Positions 44,771 through 55,435 of a DNA stretch of 64,000 bases are shown in pieces. The translations under genes and the position numbers were made by a program. This DNA comes from Rhodocollybia butyracea (taxonomy: Eukaryota; Basidiomycota; Agaricomycetes; Agaricales; Omphalotaceae), in assembly GCA_015501585.1 (NCBI GenBank), contig JADNRY010000294.1, positions 1-64,000 of the forward strand, read 5' to 3'. Each line of letters opens with the position of its first letter. Position 1 is the stretch's first letter. The notes under the pieces are model-generated. The model was not told the origin of the DNA, ran no database searches, and worked only from the letters and a program-made list of their open reading frames with translations.

Positions 44771-45415
44771 TCAAAGATCCAGGTTGATACATCCAAGATT
44801 AATGAGACCGTCCTACAATAATAGGGAAGTCGTTAATCATTAAAAAATAAATTCTGCCAAACCAACATCCGAAACAAAAACTCACAAAAGAATCACCAGT
44901 GCAACACGCAGTCTGTTGAGAGCATCCGGATCCCAAGATGTCCGTACACCCGAGACCAACGATGGAGCCCAGCGGAAGGGCTCCAAGAACACCATCGAGA
45001 ATGGGACCGAGAAGACCACCGAGGAGACCACCGAGGATGGGACCGACAATGGGGACATCGTCGAGAATACTGTCGATGATATTGGAGATATCACTTGGCT
45101 GTGTATATAGTACAGGAAAGACGAGACCAGGAACCAACTAAGTCAGCACGTACTCGAAAAGAGCTATATATGGAAAAGGGCGTACACCGTTGACCTGTTG
45201 GAGATTACAGCAGCTCATCGTTCCAGAGCTGCATGAGCCAGTGGGGTCAGTGGAGCCAGTATCAGTTTGAGACGCCTTGAGAAAGGAGTGAGTAGTACCA
45301 CAGGGGCGGGTGTCGCATTACAGAACGCGAGACTTACTGGAACAGCGTTAGCAGTCATCGCAGCAAAGCCAAGAATAACAGCAGGGAGAACGGCGGAGAC
45401 GCGGGTGAACAACAT
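44771..45415 (-). CDS. Class I hydrophobin 1
   Basis: Small secreted amphipathic protein that self-assembles at the hypha-air interface. ATG 45415: signal peptide MLFTRVSAVLPAVILGFAAM. An intron (GTAAGT...TCAAG) joins to SQTDTGSTDPTGSCSSGTMSCC, a second (GTCAAC...TACACAG) to PSDISNIIDSILDDVPIVG, and the hydrophobic loop GGLLGGLLGPILDGVLG precedes IVGLGCTDILGSGCSQQTACC. The last intron (GTGAGT...TGTAG) leads to DGLINLGCINLDL*. Eight cysteines in the C..CC..C..C..CC..C order with class I spacing; length about 120-130 residues. Intact. Its sister gene is 1.85 kb away. Confidence 0.92.
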
Positions 45416-45537
45416 GGTCAACGATGGTTGATGGTGGCTGAACAAGAAGAAGGAAGAAGAGGATAAACTTTTTGTGTGAAGGACACAAGTTGAAACTCGA
45501 TGAGGAGCTGGAGGATCCAAGGGCAAAAACTAAGGTC

Positions 45538-45549
45538 CTTTTTATATCT
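45538..45549 (-). promoter_or_regulatory. TATA box of hydrophobin 1
   Basis: Coding strand GATATAAAAAGG about 125 bp upstream of the ATG. The same element (GGTATAAAAAGG) precedes hydrophobin 2 at about 100 bp, so the core promoter is conserved in the duplicate. Confidence 0.7.
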
Positions 45550-46843
45550 CGGACTCGGAAAAGGTATTCTCTTCTTTACTTCGTCGAGTCCCCGGCTAGA
45601 GAGTCGAGACTGACTCTTACTATAGACTTGTTCTGGATTCGATATATAGTTAGTCGATGTGCTACCGTACGGCGTAGATGTGTCCAGCCTGGAAAAACAA
45701 AGTCAATTTAACTTTTTAGGGTATCTGTGAGTTAAGAAAAACCGTAGTAAGCTATATTTCCGTTTCAGAGGGGGTCTAGATTATACCTATATATAGATGC
45801 TTTATGTCTGGCAGTGACAACAGGGAATTAGGGAGGATTTAGCGTACCTCCAAGTTTGTTTTGGCCCTAGCCGGGGTCGAAGGCGCATGGACCTGAAATT
45901 TGGGGGGCAATGTATGCGTTTACCCATACAGTTCAGCTTGATATCAACTCTCGGAGCGTTACTGCATCCTGCAGGCCGAGCCATTTTCACTTTCGAAACG
46001 TAAAACCTCTCATGAAGCCAATCAGAGCTTCACTGTCGTTGGGGCGCCTAACTGCTATCATAGGTGTCTCTCTGCCAACACCACAGTATTATCTTTCGCT
46101 TCCATCGCTACCACTTGTGGGTCTAACATATCTTGTGTGAGCCCCCATCGACCTCAGATTGGCCGCCCCTCACTGGCTGTGAGCGGTGGTTGAAGAAATG
46201 GGTGGGCGGAGGGGAGGATAGGTACTACGCAAGCTTATGTTGCCGCTTACAGGATTTCCCATTGACACAAGCATGGCGAAAGACTCGTGCAAAGCGTATG
46301 GATGCCTGGCGTTGAATATTGAATACGCGTCCGAGTCAGATGCAATTAGTTTCAACGTCGAGATGGACGGTGGGAAAGAAAGATCAGTTGCCTCACGAGT
46401 CAGCTACTTGGAGCCCAGGAACGTGGGCCTGGTATATCGGTTCATGTTAATTACAGACTTGTAAATGTGTAGAAACTAAGCTTGCACACGGAGTGTTCAA
46501 CGGGGACCGGTATTTAATAGTGCACAATTGCTGCTCGAACAACTTTCCTTGGGCGTCAGCCAAGCGCCAACCCAAATGTCGCAGGATCTGGAGGTCGAGT
46601 CCAAGAATACTTTGAAGGGGTTGAAAGAGTCTCAATCTTGGGGGATGGGCTCTCCCTCTTCGAGCTGAAAGATCATATACTACTGGGCTTCTGCAACACT
46701 TCTTAAGCCACGTCCTCTGATCACTACCTGTTGATTCAAATCTTGGAATATTTTCCAGCATAAAACAGTTACAATTCTGTTCAGGTATAACTAACTAGAG
46801 ATATGACAGTTCAACGAAATACGTCGACATAAGCTCCAAGGAA

Positions 46844-47458
46844 TCAGAGGTTGATATTAGTGCATCCAAGATTGACGAGACCGTTCTACAGCAATCGGAA
46901 GTGATTAATTATTAACTTCTGTCAAATAAATTACGTCCGAAGCAAAACTCACAAAGGTATTATCAGTGCAACACGCGGTCTGTTGGGAGCATTCGGAGCT
47001 CAATGACAAGATGTTGGTACAACCTACGCCAACGATGGAGCCGAGCGGAAGGGCTTCAAGAATATTGCCAAGAATGGGGCTTAGAAGACCGCCAAGAAGA
47101 CCACCTAAAAGACCACCAACAACGGGGAGACCATCGACAATACTGAGAACATTGTTGATATCACTTGGCTGTGTATACAGGAAGGACGAGGGACCAAGTC
47201 AGCATTGACTCGAATAGAGTTATATGGAAAAGGGCGCACACTGTTAATCTGTTGTACCTGGTTGCAGCAGCATATCGTTCCAGCGCTGCATGTGCCAGTG
47301 GCACCAGTACCAGTTTGAGACGCCTTCGGAAAGGGTGAGTAGTGAGGAGCAAGTATCGCATTACGGAACGAGGAACTTACTGGGACAGCGTTAGCGGTTA
47401 TCGCAGCAAAGCCGAGAACAACAGCAGGGAAAACCGCGGAGACACGAGTGAACAACAT
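46844..47458 (-). CDS. Class I hydrophobin 2
   Basis: Paralogue of hydrophobin 1 with the same four-exon layout. ATG 47458: signal peptide MLFTRVSAVFPAVVLGFAAI. Exon 2 reads SQTGTGATGTCSAGTICCC, exon 3 PSDINNVLSIVDGLPVVGG, GGLLSPILGNILEALPLG, IVGVGCTNIL, ECSQQTACC, and exon 4 NGLVNLGCTNINL* ending at 46844. The second cysteine group is a CCC triplet instead of CC, giving nine cysteines; the rest of the class I spacing holds. Intact frame; the differences from hydrophobin 1 cluster in the loops between cysteines. Confidence 0.9.
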
Positions 47459-47552
47459 GGTCGACGATGGCTGAAGAAAAGGATGAAGTTTTTATGAGAT
47501 TACAGGTTGAAACTCGAGGGAGAGCTGGAGGATCCAAGGGCAAAACCGAGGT

Positions 47553-47564
47553 CCTTTTTATACC
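47553..47564 (-). promoter_or_regulatory. TATA box of hydrophobin 2
   Basis: Coding strand GGTATAAAAAGG, the duplicate of the hydrophobin 1 element. Confidence 0.7.
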
Positions 47565-48061
47565 TTGGACTCGGAAAGGTATTCTCTCCTTACTTCGTCG
47601 AGTCTCCGTGTAATGGCAGACTCTTACTATGGGCCTGTTCTGGATCCGATACTAGAAGAGCAGGTATAGTTAGTCGATGTACTACCGTAGATGTGTCCAG
47701 GAAAAATAAGGTCGATTTGGCTTTTTTAGGGTATCTGTGAGTTACAGAAGACGATAGTAGGCTAGATCTCCGTTTCATCGGGGTTCGATAGTTTCTAGAT
47801 TATACTTATAGATGCTTCATTTCTGACAGTAAAGACAGAGAAGGAGGGAGGATCCAGCGTACCTCCGGGTTTGTTTTTGGCCCGAGCCGAAGTTGAAGGA
47901 TGAGCCCAAATATTGGTGGGCAATGTGTGCGTCTAGCCACCCAGTCTATCCTGCTGTCAACTCTCGGAGCTAGTGTGGAAGCTGAGCGCTGTGCGTTACG
48001 CCGAGCCATTCTCCTGGCAGTGTCGCCGCCACCAGACCCAGTAGTAAGTACGCCTTTTTCG

Positions 48062-48640
48062 GGAAAATACTGACTCGATCGACCAAGAAGAGGAACAGAC
48101 TCAATCACCTCAGTCTTTGAGCTTGAAATTATCTCCGCCACGCCAGTGCAAAGGTAAAAACAAAGTTGCGAAGTGTCTAGGCTGAAGAAATGAGTAATTC
48201 TTTTCAGGTGACTGGTGTGAATTTTCTGATGATCGTGATCTAATATTTTCACAAACCTAAGCCTTCGACCGGTCCATGCAGCTGCAACTGCGAAGCCTCA
48301 GGCCAGGCCTCATAGACTCAAGGTCCGAAGGTCTGCGTTACGCCATACACTAATCAGTAGCGCCAGGTCGGGAACACTTTATTGGTGAAAGGTGTGCTAT
48401 TAGTAGCTGTTGTCGATATTGTAGAGGCGTCAGCGAAAAGAAGTTTGAAGGGTCTACAGTGACGTAAACGAATCGAGTTGTCCATTGTATGTGCCAATTC
48501 CTGTCTAGCTAGCACGCATGATAACTCGAGGAGGACAAGGCTAGGCCACCCCGGACTTTCTACAGCTCCGCTGCTTCCACTATGTTAACGTGGTCCAGAT
48601 TTCACAAGTTATTACGAACTTCGACTTGGTCCCCACCCCC
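48062..48640. repeat. Diverged direct repeat, left copy
   Basis: Blocks such as GGTGACTGGTGTGAATTTTC, TAATCAGTAGCGCCAGGTCG, GAGGCGTCAGCGAAAAGAA and ACAAGGCTAGGCCACCCC recur in the same order and orientation at 52978-53540. No coding frame is conserved between copies. Confidence 0.85.
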
Positions 48641-51147
48641 ATCCACAGCTCCGACTCGATACGACTGCGCAGAGGCAGGCCCGGGTGAGAAAGTTGGCAC
48701 CTGGATCTTATAGATCTTCCAGCCCGCTCTAAGCTGCTCTTCTCAGTCTTGTGAATCGTTTTGTCGACTAATCTCGTTCAAAAATGATATCGAAATCTTA
48801 GTTTTTCATCTCTGAGGGCCAAATATTAGAGCTATCTTGGCGGACACATGAGTGGACCGCCTCAGTGGCTGAAGGTATTCTGGATGAGTACACGATGTAC
48901 CGGCAAACTGTGATTTGATTAGTCCTGGATTACGTTCTCCGACTCACGCACCTAAGGCTAGACCACAACTAACGTTCCACTATATGCATATATCCGTACG
49001 GATCGTCAATATATAACGAGTAATGGGCAGTATCACCAGCTCGATGCTAGATGCTCCAGTGACTGTGAGCTCGAGTAGCGGTCTCGGAAAGTCCAATCCT
49101 CGAGTTGGTAATCTGAAGGGAAGTGATCTGGTTTCCAGCGTCTACCTTTAGCTCCCACTTTAAATCGTTTTCTTGATCACTGAGTACTCAGCTCTCGCCA
49201 GGACTTTTCATGCTCCACCTTCCTTCCAGCGTAAAAAATCCCATTGCCATGATAAAACGGTACTATCAACCCTTTCAGCCGAAAACTATTAAGCACAAAT
49301 CATGGACTACTACCGCGTGGCCACGACTCCGGCTCTATCCACCCTTGAGGCTCTCCTCACGTCTACATATTATCAATAGCTAACTTTGAGAAATGAAGGT
49401 GAACCGTGGTTACGGATGGACAATTTGGATGATGCGCACTTGCTCTATTTAACATAGAAGACAGTTGGATGATTTGGACGTCTACCATTCCAGATTCGCC
49501 TATTCGATAGCTCTGTGTCAAGCGTCCTGCTCCTCTTCTCACTGCTACTTCCATCCTTCAACTCATCATGCCCGGACCCGATTCCACGTCTCACCCGGAC
49601 TCTTTTGTTGAACCTACCCTTTCTGGCTTCTTCGTTGCGTCTTCAACCTCTCCATGTTCCCAACTTCTCTCGGCCCATCCAATGACCGCATTTCTGGACT
49701 TGCTATGCCGTGTACTGAACTAGGGCTCCGAACAGAATCAGCCCTTGAACTCTCCAGCATCTTTTGGAATGAATTCGCACCGTAAATCGCTCAGCAGGGA
49801 AACAGAAACATGGGAAACATGGTACTCAACGAATTGAAGAGCCGTGGACAAAGGAATATCTCTGAAGTATACTTCATGATCCATCCGATGGACCTGATCA
49901 TGACAAGATCTAATATAGGCCTGAGCTGCGCTCGTAGCAATCAAGAGAGTACTACTGTATATTCGCTTTCCGAGATATGTCCGTTCTGTTCCCTTCCAAC
50001 ACTCTCAACCTCCTATTCAAGGATCAACCTCATCCCCGCAGGGCACGTTGCAAGCTGTATGTACATTGCTGTTATCTATTCTCGCGTTTTTGTATTAGGG
50101 ATTCAAATTGAACAGAATGCAATGACGAAGTAATGACGACTGCGAACTCGAAAGTCGAGCTACGGATGAACTTAATACCACTCCATAGGTATGCAGGCGT
50201 TTCAACTTTCATCTTTACTCAACTCGCATCAGAATTCTTATACACCAGCGTCTCTCCGGCACTCAGCCTCTGAATCCATTACACGCACATGAACCACATA
50301 TCGGCTGAATTGTATGCTATGGCAGCCGACTCGTTCCGTCGATATCAAGACTCCTATAAACCTTTCAGCATCCCGTCTTGAACCCATCTCAAAATACGTA
50401 GATTCATGATGTGTGATATCTGGAAATGTGATGGCTCGATCGTTCAAGTACAGAGACTGTATTTCATGTTATTGGCATGTGGCCTTCGTTGCAAGCTTTT
50501 ACAAGCCTTTACAGCTTGATTGCTTCTAATAGTAACGTCTCAGCTGAGTACTTGGTACCTAAATACATCCGATTACAAACGCCGGCAACAGTGTTCTAGG
50601 AGTATAATTAATGTCGTTGGAAGTGGAAAAAACGGTATACCATTATACCATTGATTTGCCGAATCATCATCTTTTCTCGGCCCAGTGGGGGTCTAAAGAG
50701 GTTCACGGAATTACGCGAATGGCAGTATAGGTTTCGAGCAGTACTACCATGCTGCCTTGATGCTGCCTCGATCTACTACCTTCTAATGGTACGTACTGAC
50801 GGTAGCTTGAGGCCGTTATGGGAATACTTTGCCTTTGGCCTACGAATGACTCGCGCAAAACAGAAGTTCACTGCTACTTCGATTCCTTCGAGCCCTTGAC
50901 ATACCAAGATACAATTTGAATCTTAGCTACTCTCGGCTTCTGTTACTACCTTCCCGTCGCTATGAAGGTACCAACATTTAACAGAGGTCCATGGATCTTC
51001 TGATCATGATGAATCGGCAATCCCAAATACTACACATATATCCGCAGTACATGCTGTATACAATGGACTGAGTATAAAATGTCTGGTAGCTTGAAGCTGA
51101 ACCACCAGTTTTATTTCCAAGTCATCCTCTCACACCAATCTCAGACA
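48641..51147. other. Gene-poor stretch
   Basis: Only short ORFs. One plus frame at 49569-49722 (MPGPDSTSHPDSFVEPTLSG) and one at 49810-50133 look composition-neutral and have no family. AGTATAAAAT at 51071-51080 is a likely TATA box of the next gene, 70-77 bp before its ATG. Confidence 0.45.
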
Positions 51148-51879
51148 ATGAAAACTTTCACACTGTTAATACAACTGGCTGCTTCTGTTTCTGTCATTGT
51201 GGCTCAGTATGGTCCTGTGCCTTTGATTATTAACACACCGTAAGTAATTATGCTCCAACTTCTATTCTTTGAATGCACAAGTTGATTGCTGTGTTCTCAG
51301 ACCATCCTTGACTGAGTGCGAACCTGTACTAATTCAATGGACCAACGTCGCTCGTAAGCTACTGATTTATTTGATGTTCCAATTCCAATTCATCATCATC
51401 TCTTAGCGCCTTATGATCTCGTACGTTGCAATACCCATATTTATTTTATTCCATTTCTCAGTACTCGTATCCATCAACGTTGAATATATCAGAGGTGTGT
51501 GGGGACAGTATTAGATACAGGATTTACAAAGTGACGTACACTCCTTTTTAGCGTTTTTAAAGTGGGTACCACTGGCACCATCGAAACCATACAACAACTT
51601 GGAAAAGTGAATGATACATTCTTCACATGGACCGTAAACATTGCCGCTGGTGAGGTTACTTCTCGGGCTTTTTCCGAACTCAATATTCCAACTTACCACT
51701 CAATAGGTCATTCTGTTGGTTTCGAAGTCACTGATGCGACTGGCGCCGTGGCACAGAGCGCTGCCGTCCCCATTCAGCCAGGCGGTGAGTGCTATTGATC
51801 CTGATTTCAGAACAATACCCGTCCTTAAATAAGGTTTTCCTTTATCAATGAAGATTCGGTTGCCTGCCTTGGTGCCTGA
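51148..51879 (+). CDS. Small secreted Kre9/Knh1-like or Ser-Thr GPI family protein
   Basis: ATG 51148: signal peptide MKTFTLLIQLAASVSVIVAQ. A Kre9/Knh1-type beta-sandwich spread over short exons follows: VPLIINTP, SLTECEPVLIQWTNVA, PPYDL, YSYPSTLNISE, GTTGTIETIQQLGKVNDTFFTWTVNIAAG, SVGFEVTDATGAVAQSAAVPIQPGG. The 'xCEPVxIxWxGxxPPYxL ... TWxVxIAAGxSxxxxxxDxxGxxxxS' layout is typical of basidiomycete secreted wall proteins. With the acceptor at about 51853 the frame ends DSVACLGA* at 51879. A hydrophobic end KFLVVVTLVVALIPVC* at 52147-52199 looks like a GPI signal and could be the true C-terminus if another intron or a frame error intervenes. Confidence 0.68.
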
Positions 51880-52439
51880 TAAAGTCAAACAGGCATACGG
51901 CTTCCTCTTGGAACTGTGGAATCTGGAATTTTCCCCCGTTAGGGTGTTCTTCGAGCTATGACTGTGAAATGAGTGTAGAAAATATACAAAAAGCTACATA
52001 TGTAGAACTAAAATCTGAAGTTTCCTCTCTTGATTCGAAGCCGGCAATGAAACAGTGGGACATAGTGCATTTTCCACAATCGACACCTGCGGATAGTTGG
52101 AACAGTATTTCGGAGCATCAACGAAATCGCAACTCACCAACAACAGGGAAGTTTCTAGTAGTAGTGACTCTAGTCGTAGCGCTGATACCAGTTTGTTAAC
52201 AGAAAGGTTGCAGCAAAGAAGATAACCTACGGGACGGCTGCCGGTACCACTTTAATGTCCGTCCCAGTACACTGTAATTTATTTAGAGTAAAGCCTCAGA
52301 GTGTGAACGAGGACATACATGGGCCATTTCCCTTGATGCTAAATCCATTACTGTTGAATGAGAAGTCCTAAAGGTAGATTATAAGTACAATGCATCGTAT
52401 CAAAACGTGGGTACATACATCGGTATCGAGTGTCAATAG

Positions 52440-52890
52440 AGGAACTTCCGTGGTTGTGTGCTCAACCATAACGGCGGAACCAGACATTGTGACGGACTGT
52501 AAAAGTCAAACAGGGGAGTCTCATGTCTCAACTTGAAAAATAAAAGCACTCACAGCACCAGATGCTGCCTATACTGCCAGCCTTGATTACACGGACCATA
52601 ACTGAAGACGCTGCAAAAAATAACTGTACCTTAATTTCCAAAGTATCTGTGATATACCATGAGAATCAATCGCATTGGTGTGGAGGAAGTGATACTTACT
52701 ACCAGAGGGGGTGCTGAAGGCAGTGATAACGACCGATATGCAGTCTGTAAGATCACTCACGGTGGCTGCTGAATCGACGGTACAAGTGGCGCGCTTGGCA
52801 GTGGAAGCTTGACTCGGGGAGGCCAGTGCGCTAGAGAGCATACATGCTAGGGTGGTTAACGCAAGGAGAGACGTGTTGGAAAGCTGGGAG
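52440..52890 (-). pseudogene. GH28 endopolygalacturonase N-terminal remnant
   Basis: Minus strand. A signal-like SNTSLLALTTLACMLSSALA without its own in-frame ATG is followed by TAKRATCTVDSAATVSDLTDC and VVITAFSTPSG, the mature N-terminus of basidiomycete endopolygalacturonases. A later stretch SVTMSGSAVMVEHTTTEVPLL (about 52435-52500) matches the next beta-helix turn. The remaining catalytic helix (NTDG, DD, GHG and RIK motifs) is absent before the flanking sequence begins, so this cannot be a working pectinase. Confidence 0.6.
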
Positions 52891-52977
52891 GGGTGTTAAA
52901 AACCGAGTAGCTCGAAGATGAAGGATCGTCGCTAGGGTTTTTAAACTCTTCCAGAATCCACGGTCCGCTAGCCTACT

Positions 52978-53540
52978 GGATCGACCAAGAAGTCAATCAT
53001 TTCAGTCTTTGAGCTTTGAGTCCGTCTGCCTCGCCAGTGCAAAGGTAAACACGAAGTTTCGAAGTGTGTGTCAGAAATGAGTGATTCTTTTTCAGGTGAC
53101 TGGTGTGAATTTTCTGATGATCTAATATTTTCACAAAACGCACTTTCGACTGGTCCACCACGCCAGCTGCAACAGCGAAGCCTCGGGCCAGGCCTTATAG
53201 ACTCAAGGACCGAAGGTCTGCGTTACACCATACACTAATCAGTAGCGCCAGGTCGGGAACACTTTATTGGTGACATGCATGACAGGTAAAGGTGTGCTAT
53301 CAGTAGCTGCTGTTGATATTGTAGAGGCGTCAGCGAAAAGAAATTTGAAGGGTCTACGGTAACGACGTAAACGAATCGGGTTATTCACTGTATGTGCCAA
53401 TTCCTGTCTAGCTACTACGCATGATAACTTGAGGAGGACAAGGCTAGGCCACCCCAGACTTTCTACAGCTCCGCTGCTTCTACTACGTTAACACGGGCCA
53501 GTGATTCCACAAGTTACTACGAACTCCGACTTGGTCCCTA
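52978..53540. repeat. Diverged direct repeat, right copy
   Basis: Right partner of 48062-48640 with small indels (for example GACATGCATGACAGG inserted near 53272). Weaker similarity continues to about 53700. Confidence 0.85.
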
Positions 53541-55435
53541 CCCTCATTTGATCTACAGCTCCGACTCAATTTGACCGAGTCCACAATCGTGTCTACCAAC
53601 CGAGTCTTCCCTCGATTTGTGCAGAAGCTGTTAGTTAGACGTACAGAGGCACGTTCCATGGTGGCAGTGGGAAAGTTGATACCTGGGCTCTCGTAGATCC
53701 CGTAGATCCACACTGGCGTACTGTCTCATCCGATTCCAGGAACAACAAGAACTAAATGTGACTCGATTACACTCAGGAGCTCGAAAAATTTTGTAGATCC
53801 TTCGTCAAAAACAATCTGACCATTGGATCGCGAACAGGACTCTTGCTGGAGCGAATCGATCAAGCAGCTGGTTATATTTGCAACGTACGCTTTTCCGGCC
53901 GTTGTCTATTGCTTTTTCCCTCATGTTCGCAAACTGTTCTACTGCATTCAATTAATCTATCTGATTTCCCTTTGTTGTCAGCTTCCGAATCACGATTCAT
54001 ATGCATTGCGGCCATATCCCATCTCTTGTCTCTCATCCGACGTCTATGTAACTTCAGTTTACTGGTCAGCCTGTCACTAGTTGGAGAACGCTAAAGTCGA
54101 GTAGCCTTGGGTTCTTTCAGGGAACCGGAATACCAGAAAGGAGAAATGGGGCAAACGATGGATGGGCAATGGGTTAGTATTATTGTCATTTCTCAAGCTG
54201 CTCGATGCTTGCGCCAAACACCTGACTGTAATCAAGGATTGAGGATGGATAACAGCCAGGGCGATCGAAACACGCTGCCTGGTTTGAACGTTTGTAATAA
54301 ATTCTTCCTTCTTCCTTCCTTCCCAGCATCGAAAACTCGGAACTGACAGCGCGGGACCTCAGGTTGAGTTGGGAGCAGCTGTCTAGGGAGTTGATGATAG
54401 CTATCTGTAGGAACCTCTTCTGATTCTGATTTGTGCTACTGAAATATCAATCTTTGGCTTCGAAACATTCGATAAAACGGTCAAAGCGCCAGAAGAGTGG
54501 CTTCTCTTCCTATGGATATGTACCCCGTTTTCCTTCCGTTCTGCACACATGACTAGGTGTAGTGAAATTTGGTTCTGTAATATAAAACATAAATGAATCA
54601 TCCTGAACGACCGGAGCCTCGAACCTCATGGTCTCAAATGGAATGATAAGTTATAGAATGCACTTCGGAATGGACGGGATTTGCGAAAAATTGGTTTGAA
54701 TGCTCCAGTAATAGCAGTAGTGGGGTTCACGAATAGCGAATAACTGACAGTGAGTTCAACGGTAGAATGCGAATTCAGATTGATCGATTGAATCCCTGAT
54801 ATCAATCTTTGTTTTCGAGTCAAGGTCAACAAATCGGGCACGAGTCGTATCTCGGAACTTTGGATTATCCTTATCGATTGAAAATTATCTTCAGCGCCCT
54901 TCATGGGCGATACATGGGTTGCCGAAATCTTCTCTTCAGCCACAGAAGTAAATGCAAAAATACACTATCAGAAACTTCGCTGTATATCCAAGATTGCGAG
55001 CTCTTTGAATTAGGCTTTTCGTTTGCTTTTGCGATCTGTGTAAGAATCTAAATCAAGTCTGAGCTATGCTCGAACGATTCTCCGAAAATATAGCAAGCAG
55101 AAAGCGGATTAAGTAAATTACGAGGCGTAAGTATGATCGGAGCCAAAGATATACAATGCTAAATTATCTTCTCAAGTTCCGCAGTTTGGCCACTGAGAAC
55201 CTTGAGGCAGAATCAGATAACAGTGCAATCCTTCTGATGCCCAATGTCACTGCTGTTTCCCAGAAGACCAATGTACTTGTACATTGTCGGAGCTTTAGGC
55301 CACGTTCGACAGATCTTGGGCTATGCTCACTCGGAATAATTTACTTCCTTTAGTATACGCGGATACTTTGTTAGAACCTGCCTCTTCTCTTGACGCTCGT
55401 TCAACCGCAATCCTTCGCTTAATTCATCCGACCAG
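53541..55435. other. Gene-poor stretch
   Basis: Short ORFs at 53823-54094 (hydrophobic), 54107-54346 and 55156-55353 show no family features and could not be joined into a gene. The last is close upstream of the Elp1-like gene and might be leader sequence. Confidence 0.4.

Larger units (their letters stand above)
44258..46100. repeat. Hydrophobin tandem duplication, unit 1
   Basis: Contains the 3' flank, hydrophobin 1, its promoter and about 500 bp of upstream text (GGAGGATTTAGCGTACCTCC, CAACTCTCGGAGC). The left edge GCTACC.CCTGCGGG.TAACATA matches 46104-46130. Confidence 0.75.
46101..48012. repeat. Hydrophobin tandem duplication, unit 2
   Basis: Head-to-tail copy of 44258-46100 containing hydrophobin 2. 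It is somewhat longer because of extra sequence around 46445-46570. The right end (CAACTCTCGGAGC ... GCCGAGCCATT at about 47960-48012) corresponds to 45945-45985. Confidence 0.75.

Noticed and set aside
47806..48252. 148-codon minus-strand ORF spanning the end of the hydrophobin duplication
   Set aside because: It crosses a duplication boundary and the direct repeat, and its counterpart at 45790-46010 is not open, so coding is unlikely.
48062..53540. LTR retrotransposon with the direct repeats as LTRs
   Set aside because: The interval has no gag/pol, no clear primer-binding site or polypurine tract, and no confirmed TG..CA ends or target duplication; it instead contains a secreted-protein gene and a GH28 remnant.
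53823..54094. Two overlapping hydrophobic ORFs that could be a small membrane protein
   Set aside because: They overlap in different frames without a supported start or splice sites and resemble nothing recognisable.
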